Origin: CAZBSE01 sp964610385 | GTDB lineage: Bacteria > Actinomycetota > Humimicrobiia > Humimicrobiales > Humimicrobiaceae | Length of the DNA: 64,000 bases | Reading direction: 5' to 3' | NCBI GenBank assembly: GCA_964610385.1 | Contig: CAZSXW010000004.1 | Location: forward strand, 1 to 64,000 | Part shown: positions 15,536-23,974 of the stretch, piece by piece | How positions within the stretch are numbered: the stretch's first letter is position 1 | How the letters are laid out: every line of letters begins with the position of its first letter | The notes under the pieces: generated by a model | Told to the model about the DNA's origin: nothing | The model's database searches: none | Seen by the model: only the letters and a program-made list of their open reading frames with translations | Translations under genes and position numbers: made by a program

Positions 15536-16375
15536 ATGAATATTCTGAGCATAGACAGCAGCACAAAGAATTTGAGTGTGGCTGTAAGTAGAGATGAAAA
15601 ATTGTTATCAAAAAAAGTAGACTGCGGCGGCATGAAGCATATGGCAAGAGTGATGGGTATGATGGACGGGGTTTTATCCAGAGCCGGACTTTCGCTGGTT
15701 GATATAAATGCTTTCGGGGTGAATCTCGGCCCGGGAGACTTTACCGGTACCAGGATAGGAGTAAGTGTGATAAAAATATTATCCTGGATGGAAGGAAAGG
15801 ATGCCTTTGGGATAAATTCTCTGGATGTTTTTGCACTAGGTATCGGCATAAAAAATATCGGTCTCGTGGCACGCTGCTTGAGCAGGAATACCCCGGTACT
15901 TATAATGCCCTGCCTTGATGTGAGAAAGGGAGAAGTCTATTTTTCATTTTACAGTATAAGTCCTGGGGCCGGCGGCAAAAGGAAATATATAGCAGAAATA
16001 AAGGTCAAAAAAAGAACTTATTTTATAAGAAGGGAAGGCGAAAGATTTTTATTACCCGGAAGAAGACTGGAGGATTTTCTAAAGGGACTGTTTGCCGGCA
16101 AAGTATTAAAAATACCGGAAACCAAAGACGTATACCATAGTCCCGTTATAATCATCGGCGGCAGCTGCTGCGAAGGTTATAAAAAGATACTATTGGAGAT
16201 AATAAGGCAGAAGAAGGGATTTTATCTGGACAGGAAAAATATTTACCCGCAGGCAGAATATTTAAACGTCTGCGCATATTTTAATAAGATCAGGGAGGTC
16301 GAAACCCAGAATCTTGTTCCTGTATATATCAGAGAATTTGTGCCTTTTGGAAAACGGGAGAAAAACAGCCGTTAG
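15536..16375 (+). CDS. tsaB: tRNA t6A biosynthesis scaffold protein TsaB
   Basis: Partner of TsaD in the t6A-forming complex. The ASKHA-fold N-terminus is clear (NILSIDSSTKNLSVAVSRDE, then GVNLGPGDFTGTRIGVSVIK). At 279 residues it is longer than most TsaB proteins (about 220-240); the extra sequence is in the second half, which is Lys-rich and less conserved. It starts 4 bp after tsaE. The conserved HxxxxH-like metal ligands of TsaD are not present, as expected for TsaB. Confidence 0.9.
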   Translation: MNILSIDSSTKNLSVAVSRDEKLLSKKVDCGGMKHMARVMGMMDGVLSRAGLSLVDINAFGVNLGPGDFTGTRIGVSVIKILSWMEGKDAFGINSLDVFALGIGIKNIGLVARCLSRNTPVLIMPCLDVRKGEVYFSFYSISPGAGGKRKYIAEIKVKKRTYFIRREGERFLLPGRRLEDFLKGLFAGKVLKIPETKDVYHSPVIIIGGSCCEGYKKILLEIIRQKKGFYLDRKNIYPQAEYLNVCAYFNKIREVETQNLVPVYIREFVPFGKREKNSR

Positions 16376-16401
16376 ATAGAAAGAATTGTTCCAAGGATAA
16401 A

Positions 16402-17442
16402 TTGAAATACAGAATAAATAAAAATATAAATAAAAAGAATACATATATACTGGGCATCGAGACCTCCTGTGATGATACCTGTGCTGCAGTGGTCAGGAAC
16501 GGTTCAGAAATACTTTCCAATATAGTCTCATCACAGGATGAGATCCATAGGAAGTACGGAGGGATCGTCCCTGAGATAGCCTCAAGGAAACACATAGAAG
16601 TAATAGATATAGTAATAAGAGAAGCACTGGAAAAATCCGGCACCAATCTTGAAAATATTGATGCTGTAAGTGTAACAAACAGGCCGGGCCTGATAGGATC
16701 ACTCCTGGTGGGAGTGGGTGCGGCTAAAGCTATAAGTTATGCAAGGAGCATGCCGCTTATAGCTGCAAACCATCTTGAAGCTCATATATATTCCAATTTG
16801 CTGGAAAATCCTGATATAAAAGGCGGATTTATAGCCCTTATCGTATCGGGAGGTCATACAAGCTTGTATTTTGTAGATGAAAGCTGGCATATAAAGGAGA
16901 TAGGCCATACCGTGGATGATGCTGCCGGGGAAGCCTTTGACAAAATTGCAAGATATCTGGGTCTTGGCTATCCTGGAGGTCCAGTGATAGAGAAGCTGTC
17001 TAAAAAGGGCGATCCTGACTACATATATCTCCCAAGACCGATGATAGATAGCGGGGACTTTAATTTTAGTTTCAGCGGGCTTAAGACTGCTTTGATCTAT
17101 AGAACAAAAAAAGAACCAAAAATTTTAGCTGAGGAAAATATACCCGGTCTGGTGGCAAGTTTTCAGAGATCCATAGTAGAGGTTTTGACAGAAAAAACTG
17201 TCAGGGCCTGCAGGAAGTTTGATACAGGCAAGGTACTGGTAAGCGGTGGAGTCGCGGCCAACAGCAGGCTAAGAGAAGAGCTTGAGAGAAAAGGAAGAAA
17301 AAATAATATAAGGATATTTATTCCTCCTGTCTATCTGTGTACCGATAATGCCGCTATGGTCGCGTGCCTGGGATATCATAAGTACAGGAAGAGAGATTTT
17401 GATGATCTGGAAGTTGATGTCTATTCCAGAAGCGATTTATAG
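16402..17442 (+). CDS. tsaD: tRNA N6-threonylcarbamoyltransferase TsaD
   Basis: Catalytic subunit that transfers the threonylcarbamoyl group to tRNA A37. It has the start motif LGIETSCDDTCAAVV, the metal ligands H124 and H128 in NHLEAH, SGGHTSL, GEAFDKIARYLGLGYPGGP and the C-terminal VSGGVAANSRLR and TDNAAM. Its 346 residues match the family. The TTG start at 16402 is chosen; the first 13 residues are a Lys/Asn-rich lead before the conserved domain. It is the last gene before the separately regulated groESL. Confidence 0.95.
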   Translation: MKYRINKNINKKNTYILGIETSCDDTCAAVVRNGSEILSNIVSSQDEIHRKYGGIVPEIASRKHIEVIDIVIREALEKSGTNLENIDAVSVTNRPGLIGSLLVGVGAAKAISYARSMPLIAANHLEAHIYSNLLENPDIKGGFIALIVSGGHTSLYFVDESWHIKEIGHTVDDAAGEAFDKIARYLGLGYPGGPVIEKLSKKGDPDYIYLPRPMIDSGDFNFSFSGLKTALIYRTKKEPKILAEENIPGLVASFQRSIVEVLTEKTVRACRKFDTGKVLVSGGVAANSRLREELERKGRKNNIRIFIPPVYLCTDNAAMVACLGYHKYRKRDFDDLEVDVYSRSDL

Positions 17443-17525
17443 CTGTCCGAGAGCATGGTAAAATAACGTTATTATATACCGGCTTTGGCCTGCATCAAGA
17501 AACGAAAATTTATCTAGTTTTATTC

Positions 17526-17554
17526 TTGATTTTTTAATTTCATTATAATATTAT
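17526..17554 (+). promoter_or_regulatory. groESL promoter
   Basis: TTGATT at 17526-17531 and TATTAT at 17549-17554 are 17 bp apart. The expected transcript start falls at the left end of the CIRCE element, so HrcA binding would block it directly. Confidence 0.6.
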
Positions 17555-17563
17555 TTTCTAATG

Positions 17564-17590
17564 TTAGCAGTCTAAAGAAGAGAGTGCTGA
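17564..17590. promoter_or_regulatory. CIRCE operator (HrcA binding site)
   Basis: TTAGCAGTC, 9 bp spacer, GAGTGCTGA. This is the classical 9-9-9 inverted repeat (consensus TTAGCACTC-N9-GAGTGCTAA) with one change in each arm. It lies 50 bp before groES. The repressor gene hrcA is at 45196 in this window. Confidence 0.85.
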
Positions 17591-17641
17591 CATTATTATG
17601 TGTTTCTACGCAAATGTATTTTTTAAGAAGGAGGAAAAGTA

Positions 17642-17929
17642 ATGGGATACAAGCCACTTGGTGACAGATTGTTAGTGAAACCAAACCCTAGTGAAGAAAA
17701 GACCAAAAGCGGGATCGTTCTTCCAGATTCTGCAAAAGAAAAACCCCAGGAAGGTAAAGTGATTGCAGTCGGTGAGGGAGCAAAAGACGATAGTGGAAAA
17801 AAGATACCTATGGAAGTAAAGGTTGGAGATGTCGTTCTTTATTCAAAATATTCGGGAACGGAAGTAAAAATCAACGGTGAGGAACATCTTATTATAAAGG
17901 AAAGCGATGTTCTGGCAATTGTAGATTAA
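17642..17929 (+). CDS. groES: Co-chaperonin GroES
   Basis: Ten-kilodalton lid of the GroEL chaperonin, 95 residues. YKPLGDRLLVKP at the N-terminus, the mobile-loop region SGIVLPDSAKEKPQEGKVIAVG and the C-terminal DVLAIVD are all standard. It has a strong Shine-Dalgarno (AAGGAGGAAA), lies downstream of a CIRCE element and is 32 bp before groEL. Confidence 0.97.
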   Translation: MGYKPLGDRLLVKPNPSEEKTKSGIVLPDSAKEKPQEGKVIAVGEGAKDDSGKKIPMEVKVGDVVLYSKYSGTEVKINGEEHLIIKESDVLAIVD

Positions 17930-17961
17930 AAGTTTTATTTTTAAAAGGAGGTTAGAAAGTA

Positions 17962-19596
17962 ATGGCTAAAGAGCTTAAGTATGATGAGGTCTCAAGAAGA
18001 GCTTTGGAAAGAGGCGTAAATATAATCGCAGATGCAATAAAAGTCACACTTGGGCCAAAGGGCAGGAATGTAGTACTGGACAAGAAATACGGTGCCCCGA
18101 CAATAACCAATGATGGTGTGACTATTGCACGGGAAATCGAAGTCGAAGATGTATTTGAAAATGCAGGAGTCCAGCTTCTGAAAGAGGTGGCTACCAAGAC
18201 CAACGATGTTGCGGGAGACGGTACCACGACAGCGACTCTGCTGGCACAGGCTATGGTAAAAGAAGGTTTAAGGAATGTGGCTGCGGGTGCAAATCCGCTC
18301 CAACTTAAAAAGGGTATTGAAGAGGCAGTCAATATAGTAGTAGATCAGATAGGCCAGATGAGCAAAGACATAGCTACTGATAAAAAGAAAATAGCGGAAG
18401 TAGCAGCTATTTCGGCCGCAGATGAAAAAATAGGAAACACTATAGCTGATGCAATGGACAAGGTCGGTAAAGACGGAGTCATTACGGTTGAAGAATCAAA
18501 TAAATTCGGTATTGAGATAGAGCTGGTAGAAGGACTGCAGTTTGATAAAGGATATCTTTCTCCGTATATGGTCACCGATGCTGAAAGAATGGAAGCAGTT
18601 TTAAACGAGCCTTATATTCTTATAGCAAATCAGAAAATAGCAGCAGTAGGGGATCTGGTGCCTGTTCTGGAGAAAATCCAGCAGTCCGGTAAGCCTCTTC
18701 TTATAATTGCTGAAGATGTGGAAGGAGAAGCACTGGCGACTATTGTGGTAAACAAGTTAAGAGGTACTCTTATCGCGGTTGCAGTAAAGGCTCCCGGGTT
18801 CGGAGACAGGAGGAAGGCAATGCTAGAGGATATTGCCATAGTAACTGACGGAAAGGTAATAAGTGAAGAGATCGGAGTAAAATTAGAGAACATCACCATG
18901 GACATGCTTGGTTCGGCCAGGCAAGTCAAGGTGGATAAAGAAAATACGACTATTGTAGAAGGCAAAGGTACTGCAAATGCTATAAAAGGCAGGATAAAAC
19001 AGATTAAAAATGAAATAGAGCAGAGCGATTCGGATTTTGATAAAGAGAAACTCCAGGAAAGACTGGCAAAACTATCCGGCGGTGTTGCTGTAATAAGAGT
19101 GGGTGCCGCCACAGAAGTAGAGTTAAAGGAGAAGAAACATAGAATAGAAGATGCTCTGTCGGCTACCAAAGCTGCAGTTGAAGAAGGAATTGTTGCAGGC
19201 GGAGGAGTAGTACTTATAAATATCATTCCAAAGATCGATTTAAATGAATTTGAGGGTGATGTTAAAACCGGTGCAGCCATTGTCACCAAGGCTCTGGAAG
19301 AACCACTAAAGCAGATTGCTAAAAACGCAGGCATGGAAGGATCGGTCGTAGTAGAGAAAGTAAAATCACTACCTCAGGGGCAGGGACTTGATGCTTTAAA
19401 CGGAAAGTATGTAAATATGATAGACGCTGGCATCATTGATCCCGCCAAGGTTACCAGAAGTGCGCTTCAGAACGCGTCTTCAATAGCAGCACTGCTTCTC
19501 ACAACCGAAGTTGTTGTGGCTGAGAAGCCTGAGAAGGAAAAAACTCCTATGATGCCTCCTGGAGGCGGCGGCTATCCGGGCGGAATGCCGATGTAA
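17962..19596 (+). CDS. groEL: Chaperonin GroEL
   Basis: Sixty-kilodalton chaperonin that folds proteins in an ATP-driven cage with GroES. The 544 residues show LGPKGRNVVLDKKYG, the ATP motif AGDGTTTATLLAQA near residues 85-98, and the Gly/Met-rich tail GGGGYPGGMPM. The gene has AAAAGGAGGTT upstream and a hairpin terminator downstream. Only one groEL is in this window. Confidence 0.97.
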   Translation: MAKELKYDEVSRRALERGVNIIADAIKVTLGPKGRNVVLDKKYGAPTITNDGVTIAREIEVEDVFENAGVQLLKEVATKTNDVAGDGTTTATLLAQAMVKEGLRNVAAGANPLQLKKGIEEAVNIVVDQIGQMSKDIATDKKKIAEVAAISAADEKIGNTIADAMDKVGKDGVITVEESNKFGIEIELVEGLQFDKGYLSPYMVTDAERMEAVLNEPYILIANQKIAAVGDLVPVLEKIQQSGKPLLIIAEDVEGEALATIVVNKLRGTLIAVAVKAPGFGDRRKAMLEDIAIVTDGKVISEEIGVKLENITMDMLGSARQVKVDKENTTIVEGKGTANAIKGRIKQIKNEIEQSDSDFDKEKLQERLAKLSGGVAVIRVGAATEVELKEKKHRIEDALSATKAAVEEGIVAGGGVVLINIIPKIDLNEFEGDVKTGAAIVTKALEEPLKQIAKNAGMEGSVVVEKVKSLPQGQGLDALNGKYVNMIDAGIIDPAKVTRSALQNASSIAALLLTTEVVVAEKPEKEKTPMMPPGGGGYPGGMPM

Positions 19597-19620
19597 GGTT
19601 GTCTTAATAAGTACGGTTAA

Positions 19621-19672
19621 TATAAATAGATAAAGCTGGCTTTAAAAACGAGGCCAGCTTTATCTATTTATA
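19621..19672. terminator. Hairpin terminator after groEL
   Basis: A perfect 20 bp inverted repeat, 19621-19640 with 19653-19672, has a 12 bp loop and a GC-rich core AAGCTGGC/GCCAGCTT. The right arm ends in TATTTATA rather than a pure T run, so it may act as terminator, mRNA 3' stabiliser, or both. Confidence 0.6.
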
Positions 19673-19826
19673 GAGAGAAGAAAATCTTATAAAAATTAGC
19701 TTGCATGTAAGATCAGAGAGAAGAGTATTGTTATCTATAATAAATACCTACCGTTAAAAATATCGTTCTTGCTTTTACAGTATGACCAATAAATCCACTG
19801 CATGACAGGAGAAATTGGAAAATGAA
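19673..19826. other. Intergenic, nothing recognised
   Basis: This AT-rich spacer between the groEL hairpin and the sugar transporter promoter shows no ORF, RNA gene or repeat that I can support. The total gap to the start of the next gene is about 585 bp and also holds the promoter and tandem repeats listed next. Confidence 0.4.
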
Positions 19827-19902
19827 TTGACATTTATTAAAATGTTATGTAAAATTACTAACTACAACATAAATTATGTAAAATTACTAACTATAATATA
19901 AA
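19827..19902 (+). promoter_or_regulatory. Sugar transporter promoter with tandem 29-bp operator repeats
   Basis: TTGACA at 19827-19832 and TAAAAT at 19850-19855 are 17 bp apart. Two tandem 29 bp repeats (19845-19873 and 19874-19902, two differences) begin with TTATGTAAAATTACTAACTA. The first overlaps the -10 box. The stretch 19844-19862 matches 16 of 19 bases with the operator over the -10 of the isomerase/ROK promoter (25149-25167 region), so a shared repressor is likely. Confidence 0.6.
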
Positions 19903-20181
19903 ATTAAAAAACCTTTAATAATTATCCAACAAAGTTCAATAAAAGAGAGAATTATTCTAAAAACTAGTATTGATATAAATTAAAAATAATAAGAAAATAA
20001 GAGGAGGTGAAAGCTATATAATAAAGAGATTTGTTCAGAATTACTAATATGAAAGTATATTAGAAACAAATCTTAGAAGAAAACTAACTGAAATGATTAA
20101 AAAATAATAATGGGAGGTGGTTTGAAGAAAAAAATTATTATAGTTAGAAGAGAATTATTAATAGGAGGTTTGAATTTTAAA

Positions 20182-21261
20182 ATGAAGAAATCATTATTAT
20201 GGATAATAGTTTTATTATTAAGTGTTTCAATGGTTGCAATGTTTTCACTTGTAGGCTGTGAAAAAGGCGGAGCAGCAGTAGCAGCAGAGGAAGAAGAGGA
20301 GGAAGAGGCAGTAGCAGCAGAAGAAGAAGCCGCAGAGGAAGAGGCAGCAGAAACGGAGCTGATCAAGATCGGCATCGTAAATCTACCGCCGGAAGAATCA
20401 GGCTACCGGCAGGCCAATGTTGAAGACATGGATAATGTCTTCTCAGAGGAGAACGGCTATGACGCAAAACAGACCAACACCGCGGACAACAGCGAGCAGA
20501 TCGCTGCGGCCACAGGGTACATTCGAGATGCAGTGGACTATCTCCTGATCTCGGCCGCAAACGCGTCTGGATGGGACGACACCTTAAAGTCTGCAAAAGC
20601 CGCAGGCGTTACGGTTATTCTCTTTGACCGTGCGATTGATACGGATCCCTCGAACTATCAAGCAGCACTTCTCTCGGATATGGCTTATGAGGGTGAAACG
20701 GCAGTAGAATGGGTGTTGGATCAGGGTCTGGATCCGATCAATCTAATCCTTATTCGTGGTCAGTTGGGTTGCGCGGCTGAAATAGGTCGTAGCCAAGCAG
20801 TGCTCGATGCCGAAGCAGCTGGTGAACTCAATATAGTGGCCGATGGAACAGGTGGAGACACTTGGAGTCTTGAGGAAGCCCGTAAAGTGGTTGAAGCCGC
20901 AATTGCTGCAGGCAAGGATTTCAACGTCATTTACGCGGAGAACGACGGTATGGCGCAAGGCGCTGTTCAGGCGCTCGAGGCAGCTGGTATCAGCCATGGC
21001 AAGGACGGCGATGTCAAGATAATTGGTTTTGACTTTAACCGTTTTGCACTTAGGAACGTACAGGAAGGTTACTGGGACGCCGACATGCAGTGTAATCCAC
21101 GTCAGGCAGCCGAGATTTCTAAGTGGATCCAAAGTGGTGATATCCCCAGCGGAATCATCTATCAGGAAGAATTGCTCTTTGATACTGACACGATAACCGA
21201 CGAAGACATCGATAATTGGGGTATCAATGACGATCCTGGCAAGGGTGTGATAACAAGGTAG
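20182..21261 (+). CDS. Sugar ABC transporter substrate-binding lipoprotein (chimeric)
   Basis: Periplasmic-type sugar-binding protein, about 359 residues, anchored as a lipoprotein. The signal ends in SLVGC near residue 25. A low-complexity Glu/Ala linker (about 30-58) leads to a type I periplasmic-binding domain (IKIGIVNLPPEESGYRQANV; DYLLISAAN; GVTVILFDRAI; GDVKIIGFDFN). It resembles YtfQ/RbsB-type pentose or furanose binders. ATG 20182 has AGGAGG upstream; upstream in-frame starts at 20110 and 20122 precede no signal sequence. Base composition changes inside the gene at about 20350: host-like AT-rich before, G+C-rich with CGN Arg codons after. This suggests fusion of a native export signal to an acquired binding domain. 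Confidence 0.85.
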   Translation: MKKSLLWIIVLLLSVSMVAMFSLVGCEKGGAAVAAEEEEEEEAVAAEEEAAEEEAAETELIKIGIVNLPPEESGYRQANVEDMDNVFSEENGYDAKQTNTADNSEQIAAATGYIRDAVDYLLISAANASGWDDTLKSAKAAGVTVILFDRAIDTDPSNYQAALLSDMAYEGETAVEWVLDQGLDPINLILIRGQLGCAAEIGRSQAVLDAEAAGELNIVADGTGGDTWSLEEARKVVEAAIAAGKDFNVIYAENDGMAQGAVQALEAAGISHGKDGDVKIIGFDFNRFALRNVQEGYWDADMQCNPRQAAEISKWIQSGDIPSGIIYQEELLFDTDTITDEDIDNWGINDDPGKGVITR

Positions 21262-21299
21262 TTGTTTTTAGTTGTTTTTTTGGCAAGATTTAACAACTG

Positions 21300-21342
21300 C
21301 AGTGCGGTGTGCCGGACTAGATCCGCACACCGCACTGTTTTT
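21300..21342 (+). terminator. Intercistronic hairpin between binding protein and ATPase
   Basis: A perfect 13 bp GC-rich stem, CAGTGCGGTGTGC (21300-21312) with GCACACCGCACTG (21325-21337), is followed by TTTTT. Between a binding-protein gene and its ATPase such a hairpin usually acts as a partial terminator or mRNA stabiliser, so that more binding protein than ATPase is made. Confidence 0.7.
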
Positions 21343-21367
21343 ATAGTACCAGTAAGGAGGTCTTTAG

Positions 21368-22873
21368 TTGGTGTCAGAAAATATACTCCTCAAAATGGAG
21401 GGTATCAGCAAATCATTTCCAGGTGTTAAAGCTCTGGATAACGTGGACTTCGCGCTCCGAAAAGGTGAGATCCATGCCATTGTGGGTGAAAACGGAGCGG
21501 GCAAGTCCACACTGATAAAGGTCATAACCGGGGTTTACGAAGAGGATGCCGGTCGGATTGCTTTAAATGGAAGGCCGATCCACTTCAAGTCGCCGAAGGA
21601 AGCGCAAGACATGGGAATCGGTACGGTCTATCAGGAAATGGCGCTTTGCCTCAATCTGACCGTGGCGGAGAATATGTTTATAGGTCGCGGCCAATACACT
21701 TTCGTTCAATGGAAGCAGATGACCGAAAAGGCGGCACAAATGCTCGACTCCCTCGGTATTCCAGCGAGCCCGACCCAGGAACTTTCAAGCTGTTCGCTGG
21801 CGGTCCAGCAGATGATTGCGATTGCCCGCGCGGTCGATATGGACTGCAAGATTCTTATTCTTGATGAACCGACGTCTTCACTTGACGAAGATGAGGTGAA
21901 AAGAATCTTCGACCTCATGCGCGAACTTAAGTCCAGGGGTGTGGGGATCATCTTCATTACCCACTTTATCGATCAGGTATACGAGATCAGCGACAAGATT
22001 ACGGTGCTTCGCAATGGAGCGTTGATCGGCGAATACCAAGCATCTGTGCTTCCCCAAATCGAGCTTATCTCGAAGATGATGGGGAAGGCACTGAGTGATA
22101 TCTCTAAGATAAAAAAACATGAGCCGCTTAAATCTGACAGCAGTGTACCGGTATACGAGGCTACGGCACTTTCGAGTGCCGCCGGGGTAAGGCCATTCGA
22201 TTTCATTATACAAAAAGGCGAGGTAAATGGGTTTGTCGGGCTGATCGGCTCCGGGCGCAGCGAAAGTGCTCGCGCAATCTTCGCCGCCGACAAGGTGACG
22301 GGCGGTGAAGTCAAAATGAAAGGTAAGAAAGTGAAGATCAAATCGCCCCTAAACGCCATGAAACAGGGAATCGGCTATCTACCAGAGGACCGCAAAGGCG
22401 ACGGAATCATTACCGAGCTTTCGGTTCGCGACAACATTATTCTGGCCTTGCAGGTCATGAAAGGCTTTTCTAGGCCTCTTTCGAGGAAACAGGCTGAGGA
22501 ATTTTCTAACCAGTATATACAGAAACTGAGCATTAAAACACCGTCCATCGACACGCCAATCGCATCTCTTTCTGGCGGCAATCAGCAGAAGGTCATTCTA
22601 GCGCGCTGGCTACTTACGCACCCCATGTACCTGATCCTCGATGAACCCACACGGGGAATCGATGTCGGAACCAAGGTGGAGATTCAAAAACTTGTGCTCA
22701 AGCTCGCCGAAGACGGAGTGAGCCTGACATTCATATCTTCGGAAATTGACGAAATGCTTCGAACCTGCTCTCGATTGATCGTCATGAAGGACCGTGAAAT
22801 TGTCGGGGAACTCAGTGGAATGGATGTGACGGAACACGATGTTATGAGCATGATAGCCCGGGGAGGTGAATAA
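21368..22873 (+). CDS. Sugar ABC transporter ATPase (duplicated NBD)
   Basis: Cytoplasmic ATPase of 501 residues of the RbsA/YtfR/AraG type, with two nucleotide-binding domains. Domain 1 has Walker A GENGAGKST near residues 38-46 and ILDEPTSSLD. Domain 2 has the degenerate loop GLIGSGRSE usual in this class, and a full signature LSGGNQQKVILARWL with ILDEPTRGID. TTG 21368 or GTG 21371 starts it after AAGGAGGT. The high G+C and frequent CGN codons contrast with the flanking genes. It powers the two permeases encoded next. Confidence 0.9.
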   Translation: MVSENILLKMEGISKSFPGVKALDNVDFALRKGEIHAIVGENGAGKSTLIKVITGVYEEDAGRIALNGRPIHFKSPKEAQDMGIGTVYQEMALCLNLTVAENMFIGRGQYTFVQWKQMTEKAAQMLDSLGIPASPTQELSSCSLAVQQMIAIARAVDMDCKILILDEPTSSLDEDEVKRIFDLMRELKSRGVGIIFITHFIDQVYEISDKITVLRNGALIGEYQASVLPQIELISKMMGKALSDISKIKKHEPLKSDSSVPVYEATALSSAAGVRPFDFIIQKGEVNGFVGLIGSGRSESARAIFAADKVTGGEVKMKGKKVKIKSPLNAMKQGIGYLPEDRKGDGIITELSVRDNIILALQVMKGFSRPLSRKQAEEFSNQYIQKLSIKTPSIDTPIASLSGGNQQKVILARWLLTHPMYLILDEPTRGIDVGTKVEIQKLVLKLAEDGVSLTFISSEIDEMLRTCSRLIVMKDREIVGELSGMDVTEHDVMSMIARGGE

Positions 22874-22875
22874 AT

Positions 22876-23973
22876 ATGCAAAGGTCAGAAATACACTCAG
22901 GATTAAAAGCATACTTATATCGCTTATCTAATCTATTCCTTCCCCTCTCTGTTCTGGTGCTCCTCATTGTGATTAATCTGATAAAGGGCGCCGATTACTT
23001 CAGCTTTACCATGGTAAAGGGAGCAATTTACGGGAACATACCGAATATCCTGTTCGGCGCCTCGGAGTTGGTTATTCTGTCAATAGGTATGACCCTGGTT
23101 ATTGCGGCCTCACAGGGGCCGGACATAGCCATAGGTGCGGCCGCCACCATTACTTCCGCAGTATTTGTCTGGTTCGTCTTAAATGCTGGTGAGGTCACCT
23201 TGTTGACCATAGTAGCGGCTTTCCTCTTAAGCTGCGTGGCCGGGTTAGTCATCGGCGTATTCAACGGCTCCCTGGTCTCCATATTAAGGGTTCAGCCGGT
23301 GATTGCGACCCTTATACTGTTTATGGGGGGCAGGTCCATCGCCTTTATGATTGACGGCAAATTGTCTCCCATAATAGCGAACGATATATCGAATCAAATC
23401 GGCACCGTAATACCGGGAGTGCCAATACAGACTCCAATAATCCTGACCGTCGTCTTCATTGCGATCGTTGCAGTGGTACTCAAGACCACGAATCTCAGGC
23501 TCTATGTTGAGTCTGTGGGAATCAACCCAGATGCTGCGCGTCTGAACGGTATCAACCCGAAAAAGATTATATTCCTGACCTTTTTGATTATGGGAATCTG
23601 TACCGCGGTCGCAGGTTTCATCGCAGTTAACAAGGCGGGACGCCACGACAGCGTCAATCTGCTCAAGTTTATCATGATGGACGCGATTCTCGCCGTAGCA
23701 ATAGGCGGAAACAAGCTCTCCGGCGGAAAGTTCAGCATCACCGGTTCTATTATCGGCGCGTACACTATAGAGATACTGAATAGGACCCTGCTCAGGCTGG
23801 AGATAGAAACCGAGACGATTAAGGCCTTCAAGGCAGTATTCATTATCATTCTCATGGTAGTTGGATCGCCTGTGGTTAGGGTTTTTGCCGGGAAAGTCAT
23901 AAACAGGATTCGAACCGGGAGATTTAGAAGCGTACTAAAGAGAAGTGCACCAAAATCTATGAAGGAGGAGTAG
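22876..23973 (+). CDS. Sugar ABC transporter permease 1 (YtfT-like)
   Basis: Inner-membrane permease of the BPD_transp_2 family, 365 residues with about nine hydrophobic helices. The family motif region is GINPDAARLNGINPKKIIFL, and DIAIGAAATITSAVF lies in the early helices. It starts 2 bp after the ATPase stop. Two different permeases in a row (this and 23975) are the arrangement of the galactofuranose transporter YtfQRT-YjfF of enteric bacteria. The substrate here could be a furanose sugar such as arabinofuranose, judging from the arabinose-type enzymes downstream. Confidence 0.88.
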   Translation: MQRSEIHSGLKAYLYRLSNLFLPLSVLVLLIVINLIKGADYFSFTMVKGAIYGNIPNILFGASELVILSIGMTLVIAASQGPDIAIGAAATITSAVFVWFVLNAGEVTLLTIVAAFLLSCVAGLVIGVFNGSLVSILRVQPVIATLILFMGGRSIAFMIDGKLSPIIANDISNQIGTVIPGVPIQTPIILTVVFIAIVAVVLKTTNLRLYVESVGINPDAARLNGINPKKIIFLTFLIMGICTAVAGFIAVNKAGRHDSVNLLKFIMMDAILAVAIGGNKLSGGKFSITGSIIGAYTIEILNRTLLRLEIETETIKAFKAVFIIILMVVGSPVVRVFAGKVINRIRTGRFRSVLKRSAPKSMKEE

Positions 23974-23974
23974 G

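Noticed and set aside
18630..19334. Minus-strand ORF of 234 codons within groEL
   Set aside because: Antisense to groEL; Ser/Ala/Pro-rich shadow sequence of a conserved gene.
19845..19902. Tandem 29 bp repeats as a CRISPR array
   Set aside because: Only two copies, directly adjacent with no spacer, overlapping a promoter; an operator explains them better.
20268..20357. Purine-rich trinucleotide stretch as a regulatory or repeat element
   Set aside because: It encodes the Glu/Ala linker after the lipobox of the binding protein; coding for low-complexity sequence explains it.
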